Position numbers and translations under genes: made by a program
Part shown: positions 28,278 through 40,720 of the stretch, in pieces
Position numbering within the stretch: position 1 is the stretch's first letter
How the letters are laid out: each line of letters begins with the position of its first letter
Source of the DNA: Leptospira johnsonii
Lineage (GTDB): Bacteria; Spirochaetota; Leptospiria; Leptospirales; Leptospiraceae
Length of the DNA: 64,000 nucleotides
Assembly: GCF_003112675.1 (NCBI RefSeq)
Contig: NZ_BFAY01000006.1
Span: forward strand, 336,689 to 400,688
Reading direction: 5' to 3'
The notes under the pieces: model-generated
What the model was told of the DNA's origin: nothing
The model's database searches: none
Seen by the model: the letters and a program-made list of their open reading frames with translations, nothing else

Positions 28278-28883
28278 ATGAGAATTAGTGCAGAATCGGC
28301 CAAGGAGAAGAGGCATACTCTTATTCTGAAAGGGATCGATCGTTTTCGTAAGTTCGGATATTCCGCAACAGGTATCCAAGAAATCTCGGATGAGGCCAAA
28401 ATCCCAAAGGCCTCCTTTTATAATTATTTTCCTACCAAGCAGGATTTTGCTTCTGAAGCCTTGGAATATTATTCTGAAAATGCAATCTTATGGAATGAGC
28501 AAATCCTTCAAAAAACGAAAGAGGATCCGATCTCTTCTCTTTTAAATCTATATAAGGAAAGGATCAAGTTGGAGGAAAAACTCCTAAAAAAAGGTGTTTC
28601 CTGTCTTGTCAATGTATTCGGTCAGGAGCTGGGACATTCTGAAACTTCTCTCCAAACACCACTCAAAAACTATTTCGATTCTGCTCTAGAACAACTAGTA
28701 GCTGTCATCCAGAAAGCAAGATCATTCAAAAAACTGAATATTCCTGGCTCTGATAGCGAATTTGCTTTGTTTCTGGAATCCTCTTGGAGAGGCGCTCTTC
28801 TTGTAGGTAGAGCGATCGGTTCTTTAGAGCCGGTAGAGAACTTTTATAAAATTCTAATACAAATTTTAAACCCTAAGGATTAA
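28278..28883 (+). CDS. TetR family transcriptional regulator
   Basis: The N-terminal 60 residues are a TetR helix-turn-helix: IDRFRKFGYSATGIQEISDEAKIPKASFYNYFPTKQDF with the recognition helix around IPKASFYNYF. The remaining 140 residues form the helical ligand-binding part, whose ligand cannot be predicted. It sits directly behind the 28-base palindrome and follows the heme oxygenase/MFS pair; no ribosome binding site precedes ATG 28278, so translation may be coupled or leaderless. The thioesterase gene follows after 3 bases. Confidence 0.9.
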   Translation: MRISAESAKEKRHTLILKGIDRFRKFGYSATGIQEISDEAKIPKASFYNYFPTKQDFASEALEYYSENAILWNEQILQKTKEDPISSLLNLYKERIKLEEKLLKKGVSCLVNVFGQELGHSETSLQTPLKNYFDSALEQLVAVIQKARSFKKLNIPGSDSEFALFLESSWRGALLVGRAIGSLEPVENFYKILIQILNPKD

Positions 28884-28886
28884 AAC

Positions 28887-29303
28887 ATGGAAACTGCGGG
28901 AACACAAAAGATCAGAGAAGGTCATAAACATTCTTTGAACGTAAGATGGGATGAGTTAGATGCGAACAGACATGTGAATAATAAGAACTATCAGGGTTAT
29001 TTAGATGAGGCCAGAATGAGAGCCATGAGAGATTGGGGAGCTCCTATGGAAGAATTTGCTGACAAAGGTTTTGGTCCTGTGATCTTAAATTTGAATCTAA
29101 AATTTGTAAAAGAGATCTCTTATCCGGAAGAAATCACCATCGAATCGGATCTGGTTTTAACTTCTCCCACAAGAGCTGTATTTGAACAAAAAATACTTTT
29201 GTCAAACGGCAAAGTTGCCTGCCAAGCAAGCACAGAGTGGACTTTATTAGATCTGAACAGAAAACGTCCTGCGAAATTTTTAGAAGTTCTTTCCGTAGTT
29301 TAG
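28887..29303 (+). CDS. hotdog-fold acyl-CoA thioesterase
   Basis: A 138-residue 4HBT-type thioesterase. The N-terminal block LNVRWDELDANRHVNNKNYQGYLDEARMRAM matches the family (usually RwxDxDxxGHVNNxxYxxYxxxAR), with the catalytic Asp at DELDAN. The rest is the usual five-strand layout. It hydrolyses acyl-CoA or acyl-carrier thioesters; exact substrate unknown. It is last in the hmuO-MFS-tetR run, 3 bases after the tetR stop, so the operon may respond to a lipid-like ligand as well as heme. Confidence 0.85.
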   Translation: METAGTQKIREGHKHSLNVRWDELDANRHVNNKNYQGYLDEARMRAMRDWGAPMEEFADKGFGPVILNLNLKFVKEISYPEEITIESDLVLTSPTRAVFEQKILLSNGKVACQASTEWTLLDLNRKRPAKFLEVLSVV

Positions 29304-29455
29304 CTCTATGGGTCAGTCATACAGAGTGAAGCGAGTAGAGGAAATTTAACTATATTAAACTAATTTAATAATAATACCGAATCCCCTTCCAAAACAATGT
29401 CGATTTAGGATTTAAGTTTGCCATAACGGTAGATTCATCCAAGATAACGAACGAA

Positions 29456-30667
29456 ATGGAGGCAGTAGAAATTGAAACAGAAATTATCCCATTCTTCCAA
29501 CCGATCCTATCCGTTGAAGACGGACGAATTTTTGCTCACGAAGTTTTAGCACGTAAAAAGAGTATTGATGGTATCGTTTCTGCTGGTTATTTATTCTCCG
29601 CGGAGACAGGTCTTTCCGATTCTGAATTGGGAGAATTGGAAGAAGGTCTCTGGAGAAAAGCATTAGAAAAACTTAAAATTCATCCGGACCAATCCAAATT
29701 ATTCCTGAATATTTCTCCAAATCGTCTTTATAGGGAATTGGAGAATGAAAGGATAGATTCTTTTAGATTATTACGTTTAACCAGAGAGTATGGGATAGAA
29801 CCGACCCGTATTATTTTAGAGGTTACTGAAGAGGAATTTTCCGGAAGCCTGGATTCCTTAAGAATAGCAGTGGACCTTCTCCGCGCATATGGATTTAAAA
29901 TCGCATTGGACGATTTAGGATCGGAGGCCTCAGGGATAGAAAGAGTGGGACTTCTCCGCCCTGACTTTTTAAAATTAGACCTCAGATTGATCAGAGCTTC
30001 TTCTCGTTCTCCTTCGGTCAGAAAAGTATTGGAACATATTCGCGATATCGCCTTCTCCTTAGGCGCTTCCGTTTTGTATGAAGGTTTAGAAACCCAAGAA
30101 GAATTGTATTTTGCATTAGAAGGCGGAGCAAGATTTCTACAGGGATTTTTGCTCTTGAAACCTGGAGCAGAACTTTCCACCGGCAAGGAGCCTTCTTTAT
30201 CCATCAAAGAAATGGTGAAATTTTTTCATCAGAAAAAAATGGAAGCTCTTCGCCAAGAGCTGAATTTCGAAAATAAGATCAGACTGACTTTAGGGGAGCT
30301 TCTGAATCCTTTCCCTGTATTAAAAATAGCTAATAGATATATGATTGACGCTTATACTGTTTTCCAATCTTCCAAAGAGATCCATAGGGTCTATATCACC
30401 GATTCTAAAGGAACTCAATTGTCTCCCTACTATATGAGGACAGGAGAGGATTCTTTTAGGGAAACAAGTCATGGGATCGGTAAAAATTGGTCTTACCTTC
30501 CGTATTTCTATAGGCAGCTTAGAGATTCTATGAGAAAGCCAGATGATTGGGGAATGAGCGAGCGTTACTTCGATAGCGACGCAGTAAAGGATTTGATCGT
30601 TTTTAGCAGAGAAGTAGAATCCGGTGCCTATGTGTTTTTGGACGTGACCGCCCCTCGACTGTATTAA
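29456..30667 (+). CDS. EAL-domain protein, YkuI-type
   Basis: EAL domains hydrolyse or bind c-di-GMP. Residues 1-245 carry the core: HEVLAR (EVL instead of EAL), LFLNISPN, IILEVTEEE, IALDDLGSE (metal pair DD), FLKLDLRLI (catalytic Lys) and LYEGLETQEE, FLQGFLLLKP, so most metal and base residues are present. Residues 250-403 look like the sensor-type C-terminal domain of B. subtilis YkuI, and total length (403) matches YkuI (407). The protein has no membrane segment. It is followed 12 bases later by a small gene. Activity is likely but not certain because of the EVL change. Confidence 0.85.
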   Translation: MEAVEIETEIIPFFQPILSVEDGRIFAHEVLARKKSIDGIVSAGYLFSAETGLSDSELGELEEGLWRKALEKLKIHPDQSKLFLNISPNRLYRELENERIDSFRLLRLTREYGIEPTRIILEVTEEEFSGSLDSLRIAVDLLRAYGFKIALDDLGSEASGIERVGLLRPDFLKLDLRLIRASSRSPSVRKVLEHIRDIAFSLGASVLYEGLETQEELYFALEGGARFLQGFLLLKPGAELSTGKEPSLSIKEMVKFFHQKKMEALRQELNFENKIRLTLGELLNPFPVLKIANRYMIDAYTVFQSSKEIHRVYITDSKGTQLSPYYMRTGEDSFRETSHGIGKNWSYLPYFYRQLRDSMRKPDDWGMSERYFDSDAVKDLIVFSREVESGAYVFLDVTAPRLY

Positions 30668-30679
30668 ACAACGGTTTCA

Positions 30680-30901
30680 ATGAGCGGTATTGAAAACCAA
30701 ATCCTACAAGATATCTATAGGGCGTCTTCCGAAGGAGGATTTCTTACGATGAGGGATTTGGAACTGAACACTTCTCTATCCGAATGGAAGCTGAGACCTC
30801 ACCTAGAAGATCTGAAAGAGGCCAGCCTGATCGTGGAGCACCCAGAAGGATTCCAGGTTGCTCCTAAAGGCAAACATTTTTATCAAAGCAATTGGGGTTA
30901 A
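30680..30901 (+). CDS. small winged-helix-like protein of unknown function
   Basis: A 73-residue protein (MSGIENQILQDIYRASSEGG) with a plausible winged helix-turn-helix: helix ENQILQDIYRAS, then DLELNTSLSEWKLRPHLEDLKEASLIVEHPEGFQVAP in the helix-turn-helix-wing order. It is 12 bases after the EAL gene and may be its partner. The stop overlaps the convergent transporter stop by 4 bases. Family not recognised. Confidence 0.6.
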   Translation: MSGIENQILQDIYRASSEGGFLTMRDLELNTSLSEWKLRPHLEDLKEASLIVEHPEGFQVAPKGKHFYQSNWG

Positions 30902-31830
30902 TTCGGAACTTCCAATTCTTCTTCGACCGCCGAAACTTCTTCTTTTTTTCCCTGGGTCCTGTTCAATATGATCACAGACGAGATCGCGAACACTCCGCCG
31001 AGTAATGTACTTAATTTAGGCTCTTCTCCCAAAAAGATCCAACTTCCTAAGAGTGCTGTCACAGGCACGAGGAAGATAAAAGAACTCGCGGTTCTTGATC
31101 CCAATCTACTGGAAGCATAAAAATACACTGTGGTACCAAAGGTTGTGGATATTACGGAAAGATAAAGTAGTTGGACCCAAAAATTCCAATCATTGTCCAT
31201 TACTCCGCCTAGATCGTAAGGAAATGCGAGAAATAGATCTAAGATCGTTCCGATGCTGAATACATAAAAGCTGTACACCATCGGAGACATTCTTTGTCCA
31301 GTGCTATGACTATTCATACTTAGAATTGCCCAACTAAACGCACAAAGAAGAAAGTAAACGTTCCCTGATTGGAATAAGAGTGTCCAATCTCCTTCCCAAA
31401 TTTTTAAGAGAAAGAATCCACCGGTTAATCCTATGAACAAACCTACAAATTCTTTTCCGGAAGGAAGTTTTTTCTGGAAGGTATGGACTAAGATATAAGT
31501 AAAGATCGGATTCATTGTGGTGACTAATACCCCACCTGCTCCGGCTAGTCCTTGCTTAAGCCCCAATAAGAAAAACTGATTGTATATGGTGTATAAGACA
31601 GCGCCTATTGCAACTTGTAGTAATCCTTTTTTGTCCGGTAAGGCAATTGATTCCTTTCTTATGATGAGGATCGGGACCAGTGAAATTGCGGTCGCTAAGA
31701 ATCTCCAGAATACGATCACGATTGGAGGTTCTGTGCCCACAATCGATTTTGCAGAAGGCCAAGCGAATCCCCAACTCACCATGGCAATCACGAGTAGGAT
31801 AAAGAATTTTATAGATTGATTTTGGAACAT
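30898..31830 (-). CDS. EamA/DMT-family transporter
   Basis: A 310-residue membrane protein with ten predicted helices in two EamA repeats: first helix FFILLVIAMVSWGFAWPSAK, then GAGGVLVTTMNPIFTYILV and the second repeat beginning near YFLLCAFSWAILSMNS. The DMT/EamA family exports small metabolites or drugs; substrate unknown. A terminator-like hairpin lies upstream at 31890-31913, so it is probably its own transcription unit. Confidence 0.85.
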   Translation of the reverse strand: MFQNQSIKFFILLVIAMVSWGFAWPSAKSIVGTEPPIVIVFWRFLATAISLVPILIIRKESIALPDKKGLLQVAIGAVLYTIYNQFFLLGLKQGLAGAGGVLVTTMNPIFTYILVHTFQKKLPSGKEFVGLFIGLTGGFFLLKIWEGDWTLLFQSGNVYFLLCAFSWAILSMNSHSTGQRMSPMVYSFYVFSIGTILDLFLAFPYDLGGVMDNDWNFWVQLLYLSVISTTFGTTVYFYASSRLGSRTASSFIFLVPVTALLGSWIFLGEEPKLSTLLGGVFAISSVIILNRTQGKKEEVSAVEEELEVPN

Positions 31831-31889
31831 CCCTAGTTCTGCCTCATTACCAGTTTTTTTCTTCTCCTCTTGAAGAGGAGTATAATAAA

Positions 31890-31913
31890 AAACCCGGCCT
31901 TAGTGCCGGGTTT
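31890..31913 (-). terminator. intrinsic terminator-like hairpin
   Basis: AAACCCGGC and GCCGGGTTT form a perfect 9-bp stem with a 6-base loop, with A-rich and T-rich flanks in either reading. It follows the small 31944 gene on the minus strand and would also end read-through from it before the EamA gene. A second short hairpin (CTCCTC/GAGGAG) lies at 31864-31880. Confidence 0.65.
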
Positions 31914-31943
31914 CCTTTCGACTTTTAGTCTGTATCTGAATGA

Positions 31944-32156
31944 TCATGCATTTAGATCGATTAGATAACCCCTGCGAGTAATTTGATCGTCGGTATTTAC
32001 GCCTACCTTGGCGAGACTCTTCGGCGCTGTCACAACAGACTCCATGTTGCTGAGAGGATGAAGACGATCCGGCATATTACGGATGGTGAATTCGGATTGT
32101 GAGAATTGTTGGGCAGCTCGGTTATTACTTCCGGCTGCATTGATTTCTTGTAACAT
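31944..32156 (-). CDS. small protein of unknown function
   Basis: A 70-residue protein starting at ATG 32156 (MLQEINAAGSNNRAAQQFSQ); an in-frame upstream start at 32198 adds 14 residues. AGGA lies about 9 bases before 32156. It is polar with no membrane segment or Cys, and has a hydrophobic stretch only at MESVVTAPKSLAKVGV. It is followed by the hairpin at 31890. I do not recognise it. Confidence 0.5.
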   Translation of the reverse strand: MLQEINAAGSNNRAAQQFSQSEFTIRNMPDRLHPLSNMESVVTAPKSLAKVGVNTDDQITRRGYLIDLNA

Positions 32157-32259
32157 AACTGCGAATCCTATTTTTACAAAATTTAGACTATTCGGCAAGT
32201 TTTGTAAAGAAAGAAATTTCGGGAAAGAATGACCACTTTAGCCGTGATTGCAGGAACTC

Positions 32260-32946
32260 CTACAGAGCCTCGCCTTCCCAGCGTGGGTAAACCATTTCTT
32301 CTTCCTCTTGAGGAACGGAAGAACCGGCCTCGTCCTCGAGTAAGGTGAATCCTCTTGGCTCCCCTATGAATTCAGGGAAATATTCGAAGAATAATTTACC
32401 CGCGATAATCCTTTTGGCGGCAGGATAATTTTGTCGGAATGTATCTGAAAAATCCAACTCAGGTAATTGGTGGAATTGGATCCTGTCTTCAAAATTGATA
32501 AAGTCCTGTTTGGAAAATCCAATATTTCGAGAAACAATCTCGTCCTTGAGTAAGATCCAATCCAATTTGAATCTCATTCGATATCCTTGGAATGCGGAAG
32601 ATCTTTGGATCAAATTTACGATCCTCATCAAAGGATATTCCATATTGTAATATGGCGTAAGATAGACCATCAGGTATCTTTGAGAAAAACCAAGAGGTTC
32701 CCAAACATTTTCTGGAGAAATATTATTATCACCGTCGAATCTTAACTCTTCTAACATAGAGTGAAGAGCCGGAGCGTTCTTTTTTTCGGTATAGAATTCC
32801 TGGATGGCGATCTCTCCGAATTCTCCGTAATAAAGCCATTTATATAGATCTTGGATCTCTGCCAAAGGATGAGCTCGCAAGAATCTATTCAGACTCTCGA
32901 TCTTCTCTTCTCTAGTGCGGTTTTCGTCTATCTCCTTGTGAATCAT
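32260..32946 (-). CDS. protein of unknown function, 228 residues
   Basis: Not recognised. The N-terminal half is helical (REEKIESLNRFLRAHPLAEIQ, LYKWLYYGEFGEIAIQEFY), the middle has GFSQRYLMVYLTPYYNMEYP, and the end is an acidic tail (DEAGSSVPQEEEEMVYPRWE). No signal peptide or obvious catalytic motif. It follows plsY in the minus direction after 81 bases, so it could be the last gene of the der-plsY run. Probably Leptospira-specific. Confidence 0.65.
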   Translation of the reverse strand: MIHKEIDENRTREEKIESLNRFLRAHPLAEIQDLYKWLYYGEFGEIAIQEFYTEKKNAPALHSMLEELRFDGDNNISPENVWEPLGFSQRYLMVYLTPYYNMEYPLMRIVNLIQRSSAFQGYRMRFKLDWILLKDEIVSRNIGFSKQDFINFEDRIQFHQLPELDFSDTFRQNYPAAKRIIAGKLFFEYFPEFIGEPRGFTLLEDEAGSSVPQEEEEMVYPRWEGEAL

Positions 32947-33027
32947 AAAAACCTTAAGGAAGATTTTTAAATCCGGTCACTTCCTAATTCAAGCCTAAAA
33001 CGAACCCTCGGAAATTTTAGAAATAGT

Positions 33028-33663
33028 TTATTCTTGGTCTTTAGAATACTTCTCTTTATCGGAAGCGAATTCCTGCCCTTTGATCAATCGGATCAAATTG
33101 GTCCTATGAAGTACCAAGATCGTAAAACTGATACATACGATCGCCCAAAAGATAGGAGTGTTAAAACTTTTACCGTCTATCAAAGAAAGTATATAGTAGG
33201 AAATAGGAAGAGTGATGGCTCCTCCTATGGAACCGATGGACACAAACCCGAAGATCTTTTTCAAACTTAAGAATACCATCAATGTGACGAGTATCGGTCC
33301 GGGAGCGAGTACTGCAAATACGCCGAAGCTTGTGGCCACTCCCTTCCCCCCTTTAAACTTTAAGAAGGGAGAGAACATATGACCGAGAACTGCAGCCACT
33401 CCGCAGATCAATGCCAAAAGTTCATTAGATTCTCCGAATAAGATCCGGATCAAAAGCGGAAAGATCGCACCTTTAAAAATATCCAAAAGCAGGACGGGCA
33501 AACCGATTTTCCAACCAAGCAATCTTGTCACATTGGTTGCTCCGATATTGCCGCTTCCTTTTTGTCGAATATCGATCCCCTTATACTTTGCAGCTAAAAA
33601 TCCGAAAGGAACAGAACCCAAGAGAAAAGAAGCAGGCGGGAAAACGATATACAGCTCGTTCAT
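33028..33663 (-). CDS. plsY: glycerol-3-phosphate acyltransferase
   Basis: PlsY transfers acyl from acyl-phosphate to glycerol-3-phosphate, the first step of phospholipid synthesis, in the inner membrane. The 211-residue, multi-helix protein carries the conserved loops [33 protein letters not shown], and [22 protein letters not shown] (the GGKGVAT motif). It starts at ATG 33663 and overlaps the der stop by four bases (ATGA), so the two are coupled. Confidence 0.95.
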   Translation of the reverse strand: MNELYIVFPPASFLLGSVPFGFLAAKYKGIDIRQKGSGNIGATNVTRLLGWKIGLPVLLLDIFKGAIFPLLIRILFGESNELLALICGVAAVLGHMFSPFLKFKGGKGVATSFGVFAVLAPGPILVTLMVFLSLKKIFGFVSIGSIGGAITLPISYYILSLIDGKSFNTPIFWAIVCISFTILVLHRTNLIRLIKGQEFASDKEKYSKDQE

Positions 33664-35030
33664 TTTCGATCGGACCTCAATTCCAAACGGATGGGAATGC
33701 CCTTTAGATTATACTTTTCGGTCAGCTTCTTCTTAATGAATGTTAATAGGTTGGATTTGAAATAATCGATATGGTTCACGAATAAGATCAAATGGAACGG
33801 AGAAACGGAAACTTGTGTACAATACAACATCTTAGGAGGTTTATTAGCGGAGAAGGACCTACCCGCTTCCGCCATCCATGCCCTAAGAGACTGATTCAAT
33901 TCGGAAGTGGAGATCTTTTTCTTAGAGCGAGATGCCAGATCTATGGTCATCTCCATCATCTTATGGATCCTCTGCTTTTCCTTAGCGCTTAAGGTGATGA
34001 TCTGTATTTCTTTTAGAAGAGGAAATCTGGAATACAAACGTTCTTGGTAGTTTTTAAAGGAATCATTATCCTTATCTTCTATAGCGTCCCATTTGTTTAC
34101 GGCGAGTAGGAAAGGTTTTCCTTCTTCTTGGAGCATTCCTACGATCTTTTTGTCGAATTCTCCGAAACCTTTAAGTGCGTCCAAAAGATGGATGACCACA
34201 TCCGAATTCTCGATTGTCCTTTTTGTTCTTTGGTAAGAATAAAATTCCAAAGCTTCTGCCTTATCCGATTTTCTTCGGATACCTGCAGTGTCTGTGATAC
34301 GGATCTTTTTACCTTCGAAGGTAACTGTTGTATCTACAGAGTCTCTGGTAGTTCCCGCAACCTCGCTCACAACCGCTCTATCATATCCGCAAAGGGCATT
34401 TAATAAACTGGATTTTCCGGCGTTCGGTTTTCCTACGATGGCGAGGCTGAAATCTTCCGTAGGAGTAGTCTCTCCTTCTTCGGAGGTTTGGTTCTTTCGT
34501 TTTGCGTTTGGAAGTAAGAATGCGATCTTTTCCAAAAGAAGCGGAAGGTTCCTTCTACCTATCGCGGAAATCGGTAGGATCTCCGACAAGCCCATCTTAT
34601 AAAAAGAATCTAGGTCCTCTTCATCTTCAGGATGATCCACTTTGTTAACGCAGTATAACGCAGGGATCTGGTTTAGCTCAGGATCTTTTCTGAATTTATC
34701 GATGAGCCTGGAATCGTAAGAAGTAACTTCTTTTAGATCCAAAAGAAAAACTACTAGGTCGGATTCTGCAACTTGTCTGAAAGCGTTCTCGAGAACTGCT
34801 TCTTCCAGACCTTCAGGTCTTTCTATGTCTAGACCGGGAGTATCGGCGAGGATAAAGTCCAGGCCCTTCTCCGGATTTAAAACCCTGGCACGAAGAACGT
34901 CTCGGGTTACGCCAGGATAATCTTCTGTGATCGCTAATTTCTTTTTCAGAAGCGCGTTGAATAACGTGGACTTACCAACATTCTGGCGTCCTACGATACT
35001 TATTATCGGAACTCTTTTTTTGGAGGACAT
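33660..35030 (-). CDS. der: ribosome-assembly GTPase Der (EngA)
   Basis: Der is an essential GTPase with two tandem G domains and a KH-like C-terminal domain that helps mature the 50S subunit. G1 motifs appear twice: [15 protein letters not shown] (first) and [15 protein letters not shown] (second); DTPG and DTAG, and NKVD/NKWD follow in both copies. 456 residues is within the family range. Its start is one base after the smpB stop and its stop overlaps plsY. Confidence 0.96.
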   Translation of the reverse strand: MSSKKRVPIISIVGRQNVGKSTLFNALLKKKLAITEDYPGVTRDVLRARVLNPEKGLDFILADTPGLDIERPEGLEEAVLENAFRQVAESDLVVFLLDLKEVTSYDSRLIDKFRKDPELNQIPALYCVNKVDHPEDEEDLDSFYKMGLSEILPISAIGRRNLPLLLEKIAFLLPNAKRKNQTSEEGETTPTEDFSLAIVGKPNAGKSSLLNALCGYDRAVVSEVAGTTRDSVDTTVTFEGKKIRITDTAGIRRKSDKAEALEFYSYQRTKRTIENSDVVIHLLDALKGFGEFDKKIVGMLQEEGKPFLLAVNKWDAIEDKDNDSFKNYQERLYSRFPLLKEIQIITLSAKEKQRIHKMMEMTIDLASRSKKKISTSELNQSLRAWMAEAGRSFSANKPPKMLYCTQVSVSPFHLILFVNHIDYFKSNLLTFIKKKLTEKYNLKGIPIRLELRSDRK

Positions 35031-35513
35031 TTAAGAGTAATTCTTGGCCTTCATCGCTCTCGCGATTTCCAGTTTTGCGTCGCTTTTTTTCATATCTTCC
35101 CGTTTGTCGTAGAGTTTTTTAGGTTTTCCTAATGCTAGCTCTACCTTAGCCCAACGGTTGTCTTTAAAATATACTTTAGTCGCGACGAGCACCAATCCCT
35201 TTTCTTTGATCTGTTTATCTAACTTATCTATCTCTTTTCTATTCAGCAGAAGTTTACGAGGTCTAATATCCGGATGATTTGCATATCCTCCGTTTTTGTA
35301 TGGATTGATGGAAAAACCATCCAGGTAAACTTCTCCGTTCTTTATCTTTGCAAATGCATCTGTAAGGTTTGCTTTTTTTTCTCGGAGACTTTTGACTTCA
35401 GATCCGGATAATACAATCCCCGCTTCGATGAATGAGATCAACTCGAAGTTAAACTTGGCTTTTTTATTTACCAGAGGTTGAGGGCTGTTGTCTTTTTCCT
35501 TTTTCGTGGCCAT
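35031..35513 (-). CDS. smpB: SsrA-binding protein SmpB
   Basis: SmpB binds tmRNA and brings it to stalled ribosomes for trans-translation. The 160-residue protein shows the family blocks [57 protein letters not shown], and the basic tail region [20 protein letters not shown]. It is followed directly by der and preceded by a hairpin in the 34-base gap to the AAA gene. Confidence 0.97.
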   Translation of the reverse strand: MATKKEKDNSPQPLVNKKAKFNFELISFIEAGIVLSGSEVKSLREKKANLTDAFAKIKNGEVYLDGFSINPYKNGGYANHPDIRPRKLLLNRKEIDKLDKQIKEKGLVLVATKVYFKDNRWAKVELALGKPKKLYDKREDMKKSDAKLEIARAMKAKNYS

Positions 35514-35523
35514 AGTTCCCAGG

Positions 35524-35540
35524 CGCGGGTTTTACCCGCG
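35524..35540 (-). other. GC-rich hairpin upstream of smpB
   Basis: CGCGGGT and ACCCGCG pair perfectly around a 3-base loop, ending 10 bases before the smpB ATG. No T run follows on the minus strand, so it looks like an RNA structural element and not a terminator. Confidence 0.45.
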
Positions 35541-35547
35541 TTTACCG

Positions 35548-38655
<3,108 letters not shown>

Positions 38656-38744
38656 CTTTCAGCCTTGCGCACCGACGGAAAATTTCTAGCTTCAAGACTA
38701 ATTTCGGTTTGTTCGTCAAACGGGTTTCACATTAGCGTATTTAT

Positions 38745-39860
38745 ATGAGCCAGAGTACCCTTGATTATGTACTAGCGCAAAGAATCCAAGGTTTGGATTC
38801 CTCAGCCATCCGAAAAGCATTCGAATTAGCCGGGAGCTTAAAAGACCCGATCAATCTTTCCATTGGACAACCACACTTTCCTTGTCCTCCAAATATTATT
38901 GAGGCTGGGGTCAAAGCTCTAAGAGACGGAAAAACTGCTTATACTTTAACGGCAGGAATTCCGGAACTGAAAGAAGCTCTCTCCCAAAAATACAAACAGG
39001 AAAATCAGATCGATTACGCGAGTCCTGATCGGATCTTAGTTACCTCGGGGATCAGCTCCGCGTTCTTATTATTATTTAATTCTCTTCTGAACGAAGGAGA
39101 TGAGTGTTTAGTCGTAACTCCTCACTTCTTGATGTATCCAGCTTATATCAAAATTTATGGCGGAAAGATGCATACCGTTTCCGAGGATTTCCAACCCGAA
39201 GATCTGAATGCGTTCAAGGATAAGAAATTGAAGATCATCATCTTCTCCACTCCTTCTAATCCGACCGGAACCGTTTTAACAAAAAAACAACTGGCTGCGC
39301 TTGCGGAACTCGCGGAAAAAACCGGGGCTTATCTGATCTCTGACGAGATCTACGAGAAGTTCGATTACGATAAGTCTTTCTCATCCGTAGGATCTTTTTA
39401 TGAAAGAGCGATCACTCTTTCCGGGTTTTCCAAGACCTATAGTATGACAGGACTTAGGTTGGCATCCATAGTTGCTCCGGCTCCTATTATAAAAACATTA
39501 ACTACTTTGCAACAATACACTCTGGTTTGTGCTCCATCTGTGACCCAATGGATGGGGATAGAAGCTCTCAAAACGGAAATGCAACCTTATATAGACGATT
39601 ATAAGGAAAAAAGAGATTTCGTTTACGAAAATCTAAAGGACCATTACCAGCTAAAAAAAAGCGGGGGAGCTTTCTACTTCTTCTTAAAAATAAAAGAGAA
39701 GGACGATGATTTTATCGTAAGAGCGGTAAAAGAAAAAAGCCTAATCTTAGTGCCAGGTTATATATTCACGGATTCCAAAGAATATATCCGGATCAGTTTC
39801 GCTTCCGAATGGGAGAATCTGAAACGAGGCGTAACGGCACTAAAAGAACTGGCTTCTTAA
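38745..39860 (+). CDS. class I/II PLP aminotransferase
   Basis: Fold-type I aminotransferase, probably aspartate- or alanine-type. The 371-residue protein contains INLSIGQPHFPCPPNII, the substrate and PLP phosphate residues in TSGISSAFLLLFNSLL, STPSNPTGTVL (Asn of the ring pair), ISDEIYEKFDYD and the Schiff-base Lys in LSGFSKTYSMTGLRLA. Substrate cannot be told from sequence. ATG 38745 follows directly after the divergent promoter space of the AAA gene; the prepilin peptidase starts 9 bases later. Confidence 0.88.
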   Translation: MSQSTLDYVLAQRIQGLDSSAIRKAFELAGSLKDPINLSIGQPHFPCPPNIIEAGVKALRDGKTAYTLTAGIPELKEALSQKYKQENQIDYASPDRILVTSGISSAFLLLFNSLLNEGDECLVVTPHFLMYPAYIKIYGGKMHTVSEDFQPEDLNAFKDKKLKIIIFSTPSNPTGTVLTKKQLAALAELAEKTGAYLISDEIYEKFDYDKSFSSVGSFYERAITLSGFSKTYSMTGLRLASIVAPAPIIKTLTTLQQYTLVCAPSVTQWMGIEALKTEMQPYIDDYKEKRDFVYENLKDHYQLKKSGGAFYFFLKIKEKDDDFIVRAVKEKSLILVPGYIFTDSKEYIRISFASEWENLKRGVTALKELAS

Positions 39861-39869
39861 GAGAAAATT

Positions 39870-40715
39870 TTGGCGGATTTATATTCCGAATTCCCAAGTT
39901 TGCTCTTCGTCATTTGGATAGGAGGCGTTTTAGTCTCCTTTTCCATGGGAAGTTTTTATTCTACTCTGGCTTATAGGATCCTTAGATTCTATTACGGAAA
40001 AGAAAGAAAGATCGGCTCCAAACTATTCAGGTTCAAAAAGATCTTAATAGAACCTTCTGCCTGCGAATCTTGCGGCACAAGGATCAAAGGTAAGGCAATC
40101 ATTCCGGTATTCGGATACTGGCTCTCCAAAAAAGAATGTGCCAACTGTAAGGCTCCAATCAATCCGTTGTACTCACTTTGTGAGGCTGTGTTCGGATTAT
40201 TATTCGTAGTGTCCTTTCTTCTTTCCGGAAAATTACTCGGTAGTTTTGCATTCTTAGCTTTATGCGGACATCTATTAGTCGCAGCAAGTACGGACTTCAA
40301 AAAGTTTTCCTTGGATTACGAAAATTTGCCCTTCATACTTCTATTCGGAGTATTGGCTAATTATCTATTATTCGATTCCGTTCCGGGAAAGGCTGAATTG
40401 ATAGTGTACGTTTCCTTCTCCGCTGTATTCTTCTTAGTATATTTTATATTCCCGGCAGGAATGGGATTTGCGGACGCAATATTTGCTCCTGTATTCGCAT
40501 TCCTATGCTTTCATCCTTGGTGGATCTTCTTCCTAAATTCTTCGTATGGGATCGCGATCATAGTCACTTTCCTAAAAAGAAAAAAAGGAGAAAGTCTAAG
40601 ACAAGTCCCGATCCCGATGGGGATATATTTCTCGATCGGACTGGCATTGACATTTCTTGGTAGAATGCTATCAAATTCAGGTTTACTTCCCAACTGGGCG
40701 GATCTCATTCTATAA
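39870..40715 (+). CDS. prepilin peptidase (A24 family)
   Basis: Cleaves leader peptides of type IV pilin-like proteins for pilus or type II secretion. A 281-residue membrane protein with the N-terminal Zn-type Cys4 (CESCGTRI and CANCKAPI), the first catalytic Asp in AASTDFKKFSLD and the second in GMGFADAIFAP. The family motif is GxGD; here it is GFAD, so one Gly is changed. Start is TTG 39870 (MADLYSEF); no strong ribosome binding site. pdxH follows after 5 bases. Confidence 0.82.
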   Translation: MADLYSEFPSLLFVIWIGGVLVSFSMGSFYSTLAYRILRFYYGKERKIGSKLFRFKKILIEPSACESCGTRIKGKAIIPVFGYWLSKKECANCKAPINPLYSLCEAVFGLLFVVSFLLSGKLLGSFAFLALCGHLLVAASTDFKKFSLDYENLPFILLFGVLANYLLFDSVPGKAELIVYVSFSAVFFLVYFIFPAGMGFADAIFAPVFAFLCFHPWWIFFLNSSYGIAIIVTFLKRKKGESLRQVPIPMGIYFSIGLALTFLGRMLSNSGLLPNWADLIL

Positions 40716-40720
40716 GCAAG

